A DNA stretch of 64,000 nt, taken from the NCBI RefSeq assembly GCF_004078635.1, contig NZ_RZNB01000001.1:62001-126000 (forward strand), in the 5' to 3' direction. This DNA is from Labedella phragmitis. Lineage in GTDB: Bacteria; Actinomycetota; Actinomycetes; Actinomycetales; Microbacteriaceae. The notes below the pieces were generated by a model. The model was not told the DNA's origin. It worked only from the letters and a program-made list of their open reading frames with translations, and searched no databases. This document shows positions 1 through 9,242 of this stretch, in pieces. A program made the position numbers and the translations under genes. The stretch's first letter is position 1. Each line of letters opens with the position of its first letter.

Positions 1-463
1 TCCACTCGGACACGCCGATGTAGAGCGCCTTGCCCTGCTCGACGACGTCGGCGAACGCGATCATCGTCTCCTCGAGCGGGGTCTCGTAGTCGTAGCGGTG
101 CGCCTGGTACAGGTCGACGTAATCGGTCTGGAGCCGCTGCAGCGACTCGTCGATCGAGTGCCGGATGTGCTTGCGGCTGAGGCCGGTGTCGTTGTGGCCC
201 TTCGGGCCGGTCGGGAAATACACCTTCGTGAAGATCTCGATGCCGGCACGACGCTCGCCCTTGAGGGCCTCGCCGAGCACGGTCTCCGCCGCGCCGTCGG
301 CGTAGCCGTCCGCGGTGTCGAAGGTCGTGATGCCCGCGTCGAGGGCCGCGCGCACCGACTTCATGGCGGTGTCGTTCTCCACCTGAGAACCGTGCGTGAG
401 CCAGTTGCCGTAGATGATCTCTGAGATCTTGAGTCCGCTGTTGCCGAGGTATCGGAATTCCAT
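1..463 (-). CDS. Aldo/keto reductase, 3' end beyond window edge
   Basis: The first 154 residues of an NADPH-dependent aldo/keto reductase are visible; the rest lies left of base 1. The start MEFRYLGNSGLKISEI is typical of the Kv-beta/YghZ-like branch. The likely catalytic tetrad is present: Asp49 and Tyr54 in FDTADGYADG, Lys80 in FTK, and His122 in YQAHR. The family reduces aldehydes and ketones in the cytoplasm; the substrate cannot be told. No Shine-Dalgarno precedes the ATG, but a TAGCGT box (minus strand, 471-476) ends 7 bases upstream, pointing to a leaderless transcript. Confidence 0.92.
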   Translation of the reverse strand, partial: MEFRYLGNSGLKISEIIYGNWLTHGSQVENDTAMKSVRAALDAGITTFDTADGYADGAAETVLGEALKGERRAGIEIFTKVYFPTGPKGHNDTGLSRKHIRHSIDESLQRLQTDYVDLYQAHRYDYETPLEETMIAFADVVEQGKALYIGVSEW

Positions 464-470
464 GCTCGCA

Positions 471-476
471 ACGCTA
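471..476 (-). promoter_or_regulatory. -10 box of leaderless promoter (AKR gene)
   Basis: TAGCGT on the minus strand ends 7 bases before the start codon at 463. This is the TAnnnT-plus-6-to-9 spacing seen before many genes in this window. Confidence 0.5.
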
Positions 477-621
477 CGCCCACCCCCTGACCGCAGATTC
501 GGGATTGCACGCACCCCCGCTCCCCGCTACACGAAAGGGCTACCCCCGCACGAGGGCGCCACGTACCGCTAGCGCCCTCGAGACCAAACTGCCGCCCTCG
601 GGCGACAGATGAGCCGGCGGG

Positions 622-2301
<1,680 letters not shown>

Positions 2302-2335
2302 CCGTTCATTCTCTCGCGTGAGGGCCACCCACCCC

Positions 2336-3154
2336 TCATCCGGTGGCCGCGAGCGAGGCGAGCAGCCCGAACTTCTCGGCGGCGGCGCTCTCCTCGTCGG
2401 GGTAGTAGAGCACGAGGATGACGTCGCCGACGGGCAGCTTCTCCCGGTGGAGGCGGAGGTCGCCGACCGTCGGATGGCGCAGCGTCGTGGAGCCGCCCTC
2501 GAGCGGGCGGAGGTCGTGGCGTGCCCAGATCGACCGGAAGCGCGCGCTCGCGAGCGAGAGTTCGCCGACGAGCTCCACCGCTCGTTCGTCCGCGACATCG
2601 TCTCCCAGGGTGTGACGAGCGAGGGCGACGAATCCCTCGACGGCCCGCTCCCAGTCCTCGTGGAAGTCGCGCTCGGCGGGATCGAGCAGGAGCGAGCGCA
2701 ACCGGTTCTCGCCCGGGACGAGCCGCGGCGAGAGCGCGACGGCGAGCGGGTTGGACGCGAGCACGTCGAAGTGACGGCTCTCGACGAAGGCGGGCACGCC
2801 GATCGCCGCGAGGAGGTGATGCAGGCGATCGGGGACACGGTCGAGGCGGCGGGAACGGCGCGGTCGTGGTGCGGTGCCTCCGAGGCCGCGCAAGTGATCG
2901 GCCTCGACGTCGTCGAGCTGGAGGACGCGCGCGAGGGCATCGAGCACTTGGGGTGACGGGTTGTGGTCGCGGCCGCGTTCGAGCCGCAGGTAATAGTCGG
3001 CGCTGATGCCGGCGAGCAGCGCGACCTCCTCGCGCCGGAGCCCCGGCACGCGGCGGTTCGACCCGGCGGTCAGGCCGAGCGCCTCCGGCCGGACGAGCGC
3101 ACGCCGCGCCCGCAAGTACTCGCCGAGTCGCCCCGGCTCCTCGTTCCCGTTCAC
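2336..3154 (-). CDS. XRE-family regulator with MmyB-like ligand-binding domain
   Basis: The 272-residue protein has an N-terminal Xre helix-turn-helix (about 10-70, with GLRREEVALLAGISADYY) and a C-terminal MmyB/PAS-like domain (about 100-265) presumed to bind a small hydrophobic ligand. It is divergent from the SDR gene at 3295, the usual arrangement in actinobacteria where such regulators repress the neighbouring oxidoreductase. The GTG start follows a minus-strand TACCGT box (3161-3166) by 6 bases, so the transcript is probably leaderless. It ends 34 bases before the ABC-F start. Confidence 0.9.
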   Translation of the reverse strand: MNGNEEPGRLGEYLRARRALVRPEALGLTAGSNRRVPGLRREEVALLAGISADYYLRLERGRDHNPSPQVLDALARVLQLDDVEADHLRGLGGTAPRPRRSRRLDRVPDRLHHLLAAIGVPAFVESRHFDVLASNPLAVALSPRLVPGENRLRSLLLDPAERDFHEDWERAVEGFVALARHTLGDDVADERAVELVGELSLASARFRSIWARHDLRPLEGGSTTLRHPTVGDLRLHREKLPVGDVILVLYYPDEESAAAEKFGLLASLAATG

Positions 3155-3225
3155 GCCCCCACGGTACGCGCGTCGCGCGCTCCGAGAGAGGCCCCGTCAC
3201 TCCTCGTCTCAGCACTCCTGGTCTC

Positions 3226-3244
3226 GGCGGGGATCTTCCCCGCC
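3226..3244. promoter_or_regulatory. Inverted repeat in XRE/SDR divergent promoter region
   Basis: GGCGGGGA and TCCCCGCC form perfect 8-base arms around TCT, between the two divergent genes. It could be the operator of the XRE regulator; this is inferred from position only. Confidence 0.4.
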
Positions 3245-3294
3245 GAAGCATGCGGGGCGACGATTCCGGTGTACCGATCAGAAGGAGACTCACC

Positions 3295-4041
3295 ATGGAC
3301 ATCACCCACCGTACCGTCCTCATCGCGGGAGGCACGTCGGGCATCGGGCTGGGGCTCGCGCGACGATTCGTCGCGGCCGGCAGCACCGTGATCGTCGGGG
3401 GTCGCGACACGAGTCGCGTCGACGACCTCGAGACCGTCGCGATCGACGTGACCGACCCCGAATCGATCGCCCGCGCCCGCGACGACGTACTCGCCGCACA
3501 CCCCGACCTCGACCTCGTCGTGACGATGTCGGGCGTCATGCTCATGGAGGATCTGCAGGACCCAGCGCACGCGGCGGGCGCCGAGACGACGATCACGGTG
3601 AACCTGCTCGGCACGATCCGCGTCCTCGACGCCTTCACCCCGCACCTGCTCGCGCGGGGCGACGCGGACATCATCACGGTGTCGTCGGGGATCGCGTTCC
3701 TCCCGTTCCCGCCCATGCCGTCGTACGGAGCCTCGAAGGCCGGAGTACACGCGTACACGGAGTCGCTGCGCGCCCAGCTCGACGGCACGGGCGTCCGAGT
3801 GACCGAGCTCGTCCCGCCGGCCGTCGCGACCGCCGGTCAGGAGAAGGTCAACCCGTCCGCCCTGCCGCTCGACGCCTACCTCGACGAGGCCCTCGCGCTC
3901 CTCACCGGAGAACCGACGCCGAACGAGGTCGTCGTGACCGCGGCACAGCGCTTGCGCTGGGCGGAGCGCGACGGCACCTACGCGGAGCTGCTCGCGGCCC
4001 GGTCGCAGGCCCTCTCGATGCTGCCGGGTCGCGCGGGCTGA
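3295..4041 (+). CDS. Short-chain dehydrogenase/reductase (DltE-like)
   Basis: This 248-residue classical SDR has the NAD(P) motif GGTSGIGLG near residues 11-19, the catalytic Ser in VSSGIAF and the YGASK active site. The region resembles DltE-type oxidoreductases, but the substrate is unknown. The ATG at 3295 is chosen over in-frame codons further upstream because GAAGGAG (3281-3287) lies 7 bases before it and residue 4 onward begins the Rossmann strand. The divergent MmyB-type regulator at 3154 probably controls it. Confidence 0.9.
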   Translation: MDITHRTVLIAGGTSGIGLGLARRFVAAGSTVIVGGRDTSRVDDLETVAIDVTDPESIARARDDVLAAHPDLDLVVTMSGVMLMEDLQDPAHAAGAETTITVNLLGTIRVLDAFTPHLLARGDADIITVSSGIAFLPFPPMPSYGASKAGVHAYTESLRAQLDGTGVRVTELVPPAVATAGQEKVNPSALPLDAYLDEALALLTGEPTPNEVVVTAAQRLRWAERDGTYAELLAARSQALSMLPGRAG

Positions 4042-4098
4042 GCTGTGGCCGAGCATCGGGGCTGATCGGGTTCCTGTCACGCCGCTACAGTCGGTGTC

Positions 4099-4974
4099 AT
4101 GCAGCGACGCGACGATGCCCCCGCACCCCGCACGACAGACGGAACACCCGCTCCCCGCACGGTCTGGGTGAGCGGGTCGTCGGGCAAGCTCGGCAGCGAG
4201 GTCGTGCGGCAGCTGCAGGAGGCGGGTGACCGCGTCATCGAGGCCGATCTCGTCGGCGAGACTCCCGTCGACCTGCTCGACCCCGCGGCCGTCGCGGACT
4301 CGATGCGCGGGGCCGACGCCGTCATCCACTGCGCGGCGATCCCCGCGCCTGTGAACATCGAGCCCGTCGACCTCATGCGCATCAACACGCTCTCGTGCTT
4401 CAACGCTCTCGAGCAGGCCTGGCTCGCGGGAATCCAGGTCGCCGCCGTCGCGTCGAGCGCCTCCATCTACGGCCCGGCCTGGTCGGAGGAGTGGGCGTCG
4501 CCGCCCTTGCGTTTCGACTCCGTCCCCGTCGACGAGGACACCCCGCTCACGTTCGTCGACCCCTACGCGCTGTCGAAGGACGTGACCGAGAGCACGAGCC
4601 GCATGTTCGCGCGCCGCGGTATGACCGTGACGGCGCTGCGCTTCCACTGGATCGCGTCCGTCGAGCAGGCGCGCGAGCGAGCGGCGACCGAGCCGGAGGC
4701 GGAGGGAGCGGTCGGCCTCTGGGGATACACCGAACTGAGCGACGCGGCACGCGCGTGCATCCTCTCGCTCGATCCGCTCCCCGCCCACCGGGGGTACGAG
4801 GCCCTCGTGATCGTCGCGGACGACACCCTCTCCGAGGTGCCGACGGAAGAGCTCCTCGACCGACACCTGCCGGACATCACGCGACTCCGCCCGATCACCG
4901 GGACGGCAAGCGCGTTCGACTCGTCACGAGCGGGCGAGACCATCGGCTGGCGTGCAGAGCGCACCTGGCGTTGA
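4099..4974 (+). CDS. NAD-dependent epimerase/dehydratase family protein
   Basis: This extended SDR of 291 residues begins its Rossmann fold with VSGSSGKLGSEVV after about 22 leader residues. It has the catalytic Ser region AVASSASIYG and the YALSK motif. The family converts nucleotide-sugar or related carbonyl substrates using NAD(P); the exact reaction cannot be read from sequence. A TACAGT box ends 7 bases before the ATG and there is no ribosome binding site, so it is probably leaderless. It stands alone between the SDR at 3295 and the GAF-ANTAR gene on the other strand. Confidence 0.87.
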   Translation: MQRRDDAPAPRTTDGTPAPRTVWVSGSSGKLGSEVVRQLQEAGDRVIEADLVGETPVDLLDPAAVADSMRGADAVIHCAAIPAPVNIEPVDLMRINTLSCFNALEQAWLAGIQVAAVASSASIYGPAWSEEWASPPLRFDSVPVDEDTPLTFVDPYALSKDVTESTSRMFARRGMTVTALRFHWIASVEQARERAATEPEAEGAVGLWGYTELSDAARACILSLDPLPAHRGYEALVIVADDTLSEVPTEELLDRHLPDITRLRPITGTASAFDSSRAGETIGWRAERTWR

Positions 4975-5080
4975 CGCGTCGGTGAGCGGCCGGTCGGCCC
5001 GGATCGCCTGTTCCACGTCTCGAGGATCCGCGAGACCCGCTCCGCTGGACTGACAGTAGGTGGGACCACGTGTCGCAGCA

Positions 5081-5100
5081 GCCCGTCGCCCCGGACGGGC
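5081..5100. terminator. Hairpin between convergent genes
   Basis: GCCCGTC and GACGGGC pair around a 6-base loop, 9 bases after the GAF-ANTAR stop on the minus strand. There is no T tract. It could end transcription from either side. Confidence 0.4.
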
Positions 5101-5108
5101 GGGTCAGG

Positions 5109-5810
5109 TCAGATCGTGATCTCGCGTTCGACCACCGCGCGCGCGACGTCGGTGAGTCGAGCCTGATTGCGGCGAGCATGATCGCGGAGGGCGGCGAAGG
5201 CGCTCTCCACCGTCGTCGACTTCTGGAAGGCGATGAAGCCCTTCGCCTGCTCGATGAGCAGGCGGCTGTCGAGCGCACGCTGGAGCTGATCGACTTCCCG
5301 ATCGTTCTCGCGGCGCACGACGACGCTCATCATCGCGACCTGGGTCATCGCCTGGATGAAGGTGATCGCCGCGGCGCTCATCCGGCCGGGGTGATTGATG
5401 AAGACGTTCATCCCACCGATCGTTCGGCCTCCCAGTGCCATGGGAACCGCGACAGCCGACCCGACCCCGGCCTCGAGAGCCACAGGGGCGAAGACCGGCC
5501 ACCGATGAGCGGACGCCGCGACGTCCTCGACCTCGACGAGCTCGCCGCTCCGGATGCAATCGAGGCACGGGCCCTCCTCGGTGCCGATCTGGGCCTCCTC
5601 GACGTCGATGCTGCGCTCACTCGACGACGCGGCGACGTGGAGTCCGCCGTCCTGATCGGCCAGGACGACGGCCGCCTGATCCGCTTCCGTCAGCTCGACG
5701 GTCGCTTGCACGAGGATGTCCATGATGTCGATGACGTCGTGCCCCGAGCGGAGCGCATCGGCCAGCTGGACGAATACTCGGACGGATTCAGCGCGGATCA
5801 GATCGGTCAT
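5109..5810 (-). CDS. GAF and ANTAR domain transcription antiterminator
   Basis: The 233-residue protein has an N-terminal GAF sensor domain (about 15-160) and a C-terminal ANTAR domain (about 170-228) containing the signature LIEQAKGFIA followed by AFAALRDHA. ANTAR proteins bind paired hairpins in nascent RNA to prevent termination; the GAF part senses a ligand or redox change. Its target RNA is not obvious nearby. The start MTDLIRAES is preferred because AGGTGA lies just upstream and earlier residues match no domain; an in-frame start at 5888 would add 26 residues. Confidence 0.9.
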   Translation of the reverse strand: MTDLIRAESVRVFVQLADALRSGHDVIDIMDILVQATVELTEADQAAVVLADQDGGLHVAASSSERSIDVEEAQIGTEEGPCLDCIRSGELVEVEDVAASAHRWPVFAPVALEAGVGSAVAVPMALGGRTIGGMNVFINHPGRMSAAAITFIQAMTQVAMMSVVVRRENDREVDQLQRALDSRLLIEQAKGFIAFQKSTTVESAFAALRDHARRNQARLTDVARAVVEREITI

Positions 5811-5899
5811 GGCTTCACCTTCGTTCAGACCCGCCTCGATATGTACCGCTTGCGCTCGGCCGCTCTCCGCCACTCGCGTGCGGGGCACTGGTTATCTGG

Positions 5900-7303
5900 T
5901 CACGACGGGACGATCCCGGGAGTACGTCGGTTGACGTCTCTGCTCCATGCCTGCGTAGCGACCTGCACGGCGTCCCACGGCGAGCCGAGCGGAGGGGTGT
6001 AGGAGAGATCGAGGTCGCTCATCGCCTCGACCGTCATGCCGTGGTGGAGAGCGGTCGCGAACGTGTCGACGCGCTTCGCGATCTCCGCACCGCGGGCTCC
6101 GACGAGTTGCGCGCCCAGGAGCCGTCCGTCGCTCGTGTCGCCGGTGATGCGGATGCTGATCGGCGTAGCGCCCGGGTAGTACGCCTTGTGATCGTCGGCG
6201 ATGGCGGTCGCACTGCGGGGCTCGAGTCCGGCACCGACGGCCTCGCGGTCGCGGAGACCGGTACGGGCGGCGACGAGGTCGAACACCTTCACGACCTGCG
6301 TGCCGACGCTCCCGGTGAAGCGCGCGTCACCGCCGATCGCGTTCTCCCCCGCGACGCGACCCTGCTTGTGCGCGGTGGTTCCGAGGGGCAGGTAGGTCAC
6401 GCCGAGCAGCCGATGATGCGTCACGACGCCGTCGCCGGCGGCCCAGACGTGAGGGAGGCCCGTGCGCATCCGCTCATCGACCACGACGGCGCCGCCCGGT
6501 CCCGTCGTCGCTCCAGCGCCGGTGAGGAGACCCGTGTTGGGGCGGACGCCGACGACGACGAGGACGAGATCGGCTCCGCGTTCGAAGGCTCCACTCTCAT
6601 CCTGACCGAACACGACCAGGCGGCCGTCATGGCGAGCCACGGCGGCGACGCGGGCGCCGGTGACGACGTCGACGCCGTGCCGGAAGAGCTCCTCGTGCAC
6701 GAGCACGCCAAGCTCGGGGTCGAGGGTGGAGAGCACCTCGGGTCCCCGCTGCAGTTGCGTCACCGCGAGCCCACGCACCGTGAGCGCCTCGGCCATCTCG
6801 AGTCCGACGTAACCCGCGCCGACGATGATCGCCGTCTGCGGCTCCCGCTCCTCGAGGTACCGTTCGAGCGCGAACGTGTCGCCCATCGAGTGCAGCAGAT
6901 GGACGCCGTCGTCAGGCCCCAGCCCGTCGTGGCCGCCGATCCCCGCGATACCCGCCGTCGACGGCGAAGCACCTGTTCCGACCATCAGCCCGTCATAGGC
7001 GATCGTGTCCTCCGAACCGTCGGCATTCCGGACAGCGAGCTTCCGCTCGGCCACGTCGATGCCCGTCGCGAGGGTGTCGAGTCGCAGCCGCATGCCGGTC
7101 GCCTCGAGATCGGCGCGGGTGCGGTGCGCGAGCGACTGCCACCGGTCCACCTCCCGGGAGAAGTAGTACGGGATTCCGCAGATCGAGAAGTTCGGGTAGG
7201 AGTCCGCGACGACCACCGTCACGTCGACGGCGGGGTCGAGTTCGCGGGCGCGCAGTGCGGCGGAGATACCGGCGTCGCTTCCGCCGATCGCTACGAGATG
7301 CAT
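5900..7303 (-). CDS. FAD-dependent CoA-disulfide reductase / NADH oxidase-like enzyme
   Basis: The 467-residue flavoprotein has an N-terminal FAD-binding GGSDAG motif, a redox-active Cys42 in FSICGIPYY (the single-cysteine site of CoA-disulfide reductases and NADH oxidases), an NAD-binding motif in IIVGAGYVGLEMAEA, and a C-terminal dimerization domain. The family reduces CoA- or other thiol disulfides, per- and polysulfides, or oxygen. It ends the minus-strand arm of the arsenic island, 11 bases after the aquaporin gene, so a role in thiol redox balance under arsenic stress is likely but inferred. Confidence 0.85.
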   Translation of the reverse strand: MHLVAIGGSDAGISAALRARELDPAVDVTVVVADSYPNFSICGIPYYFSREVDRWQSLAHRTRADLEATGMRLRLDTLATGIDVAERKLAVRNADGSEDTIAYDGLMVGTGASPSTAGIAGIGGHDGLGPDDGVHLLHSMGDTFALERYLEEREPQTAIIVGAGYVGLEMAEALTVRGLAVTQLQRGPEVLSTLDPELGVLVHEELFRHGVDVVTGARVAAVARHDGRLVVFGQDESGAFERGADLVLVVVGVRPNTGLLTGAGATTGPGGAVVVDERMRTGLPHVWAAGDGVVTHHRLLGVTYLPLGTTAHKQGRVAGENAIGGDARFTGSVGTQVVKVFDLVAARTGLRDREAVGAGLEPRSATAIADDHKAYYPGATPISIRITGDTSDGRLLGAQLVGARGAEIAKRVDTFATALHHGMTVEAMSDLDLSYTPPLGSPWDAVQVATQAWSRDVNRRTPGIVPS

Positions 7304-7314
7304 GAGGCGGCCTT

Positions 7315-8085
7315 TCAGAGTTTCGCGTCGACGGAGTGGGGGACCACGACGTCGTCGGCCGCGCGAGCGGCGGTCGGGTAGAGCACGAGCACCAGGGCGA
7401 GGCCGAGGGCCCCGCCGAGGAGCTGCATGAGGATGAAGGGCGGCACGGAGCCGGGAGCGATCCCGGCGAACGTGTCGCTGAAGACGCGCGCGACGGTGAC
7501 GGCGGGATTAGCGAACGACGTCGAACTGGTGAACCAATAGGCCGCACCGATATAGGCGCCGACAGCGGCAGCCGTCACCGAACCCTGCGAGGTCCGGGCG
7601 AGCGAGAAGATCAGCAGCACCAGTCCGCCCGTGGCCACGACCTCCGCGACGAGGTGGCCGCCGGTCACACGATCCGTCGATGACAGCTGCGAAGGCAACT
7701 CGAACATCACGTTCGCGAGAACCGCACCGGCACTGCCGCCGAGGACCTGAGCGGCGATGTACGGGCCGACGTCGCGCAGCGGCAGCCCGGCAGCGGCGCG
7801 GGCTCCGATCATCCAATCCACGAGGGTGACGACGGGATTGAAGTGCGCTCCCGACACCGGGCCGAACATCAGGATCAGCACGGCGAGTCCCAACGCGGTC
7901 GCGAGGCTGTTCTCGAGGAGCTGCAAGCCGACGTCGTCGGGCGAGAGGCTCGCGGCCGCGATCCCGGAGCCCACCACGATCGTCACGAGCAGCGCCGTGC
8001 CGAGGAACTCGGCGAGGAGGCGCCGTGCGAGATGGGGCCGGGAGAGAGCAACGGCGGGGCGGGAAGCGTTCATGGCGATGGCCAT
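7315..8085 (-). CDS. aqpS: AqpS-like aquaglyceroporin (arsenite channel)
   Basis: This 256-residue major intrinsic protein has six membrane segments. The two pore motifs are NPV (GAHFNPVVT) in the first half and NPA (SFANPAVTVAR) in the second. In Sinorhizobium meliloti an AqpS channel replaces the arsenite pump: arsenate enters, ArsC reduces it, and arsenite leaves by diffusion. Here the gene is divergent from an ArsR-ArsC fusion and no ArsB or Acr3 gene is visible, which fits that scheme. Either of two ATGs (8085 or 8073) could be used; neither has a clear ribosome binding site. Confidence 0.86.
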   Translation of the reverse strand: MAIAMNASRPAVALSRPHLARRLLAEFLGTALLVTIVVGSGIAAASLSPDDVGLQLLENSLATALGLAVLILMFGPVSGAHFNPVVTLVDWMIGARAAAGLPLRDVGPYIAAQVLGGSAGAVLANVMFELPSQLSSTDRVTGGHLVAEVVATGGLVLLIFSLARTSQGSVTAAAVGAYIGAAYWFTSSTSFANPAVTVARVFSDTFAGIAPGSVPPFILMQLLGGALGLALVLVLYPTAARAADDVVVPHSVDAKL

Positions 8086-8108
8086 CTTGACCGATGGAAT
8101 TAGCTCAG

Positions 8109-8118
8109 TCAATATTGA
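8109..8118. promoter_or_regulatory. Putative ArsR operator
   Basis: TCAATATTGA is a perfect palindrome in the 37-base gap between the divergent aqpS and arsR-arsC genes. ArsR-family sites usually contain such TCAA/TTGA arms. One bound repressor could silence both directions. Confidence 0.6.
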
Positions 8119-8122
8119 ATCA

Positions 8123-8797
8123 ATGAACAGTGAGCGACAGGATCCGATCGACCGGCGCGCTGCGAGGCACGCCGCTCTCGGCGACCCCGCTCGCCTCCGC
8201 ATCGTCGACCTCCTGACGCTCGGCGATCTATCCCCCTCAGAGATCCGAGTGGCGCTCGGGATGCCGGCGAACCTCGTGACGCACCACCTGAACACGCTCG
8301 AAGCCGTCGGAATGGTGTCCCGCTCCCGTTCCGAGGCCGACAAGAGGCGCAGTTACGTCCGCCTCTCGCCCACGGCGCTCGACGGCCTGATTCCGGGCGT
8401 CGTGGAGCATGCCGAGCGGGTCGTCTTCGTCTGTACCGCGAATTCGGCACGTTCGCAGTTGGCGGCAGCCCTCTGGAAGCAGCAATCGGCCATCCCCGCC
8501 GCATCAGGCGGGACCCATCCGTCGCCGCGCATCGACGACGGAGCGGTCGCCGCCGCCGAGCGGCACCATCTCGCCCTCACCGACGCCCGACCCCGAGCCC
8601 TCAGCGAGATCATCACGCCGAACGACTTCGTCGTCACCGTCTGCGACAACGCCCACGAAGAGTTGGGCGTCACCGGGAACCTCCACTGGTCGATCCCGGA
8701 CCCGGTTCGAATCGGCACCGCCGCCGCCTTCGACACCACCTACGCCGAGCTGCAGCGACGCATCTCGGATCTGGCACCGCGGCTCGCCGCATCCTGA
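8123..8797 (+). CDS. ArsR-family repressor fused to an arsenate reductase domain
   Basis: The 224-residue protein joins an N-terminal winged helix-turn-helix of the ArsR type (about 12-90) to a C-terminal low-molecular-weight phosphatase/arsenate reductase fold (about 97-222). The reductase domain keeps the CX5R loop (Cys104, Arg110 in CTANSAR), Cys174 in VTVCDNAHEE, and an Asp-Pro loop (Asp193). The HTH part has no cysteine, so arsenic sensing, if any, would involve the reductase domain. It is divergent from aqpS and 43 bases upstream of a free arsC. The fusion suggests that substrate or arsenite seen by the enzyme could alter DNA binding; this is inference. Confidence 0.88.
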   Translation: MNSERQDPIDRRAARHAALGDPARLRIVDLLTLGDLSPSEIRVALGMPANLVTHHLNTLEAVGMVSRSRSEADKRRSYVRLSPTALDGLIPGVVEHAERVVFVCTANSARSQLAAALWKQQSAIPAASGGTHPSPRIDDGAVAAAERHHLALTDARPRALSEIITPNDFVVTVCDNAHEELGVTGNLHWSIPDPVRIGTAAAFDTTYAELQRRISDLAPRLAAS

Positions 8798-8840
8798 GCA
8801 CACGATGTCCACACACCGGCACCACCGACGAAAGCGACCC

Positions 8841-9239
8841 ATGAGCGACAGCAAGCCCACCGTCCTGTTCATCTGCCAGCACAACGCCGGGCGATCGCAG
8901 CTCGGCGCCGCACTGCTCGAGCACCTCGCGGGAGACCGCTTCACGGCCACCTCTGCCGGACTCTCGCCGGCGGATCACGTGAACGACGCGGTAGCCGCCT
9001 CCGTCGGCGAGCTGGGCGTCGACATCACGAGCATGGTCCCCCGCGCCGTGACCGAGACCGACCTCGACGAGGCCGACATCGTCGTGCTCATGAAGCCGGG
9101 ACTGCGCCTTCCGTCGACACCGCGCGGCGAGGTCCTCGAGTGGTCGTTCCCCAACCCGGAGGCATGGGACCTCGACGCCGTTCGGCCACTGCGCGAGGCC
9201 GTGACGGAGAAGATTCAGTCGACGATCCTCACTCGCTGA
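8841..9239 (+). CDS. arsC: Arsenate reductase, single-cysteine (mycothiol-type) ArsC
   Basis: This 132-residue enzyme of the low-molecular-weight phosphatase fold has the CX5R loop at Cys12-Arg18 (ICQHNAGRS). Cys12 is the only cysteine, as in Corynebacterium glutamicum ArsC1/ArsC2, which form an arseno-mycothiol adduct resolved by mycoredoxin. The position usually holding Asp-Pro reads WSFPNPE, so the general acid Asp is Asn. An in-frame ATG at 8805 would add 12 residues rich in His and Arg; 8841 matches where family members begin. It follows the ArsR-ArsC fusion and probably shares its transcript. Confidence 0.88.
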   Translation: MSDSKPTVLFICQHNAGRSQLGAALLEHLAGDRFTATSAGLSPADHVNDAVAASVGELGVDITSMVPRAVTETDLDEADIVVLMKPGLRLPSTPRGEVLEWSFPNPEAWDLDAVRPLREAVTEKIQSTILTR

Positions 9240-9242
9240 CGA

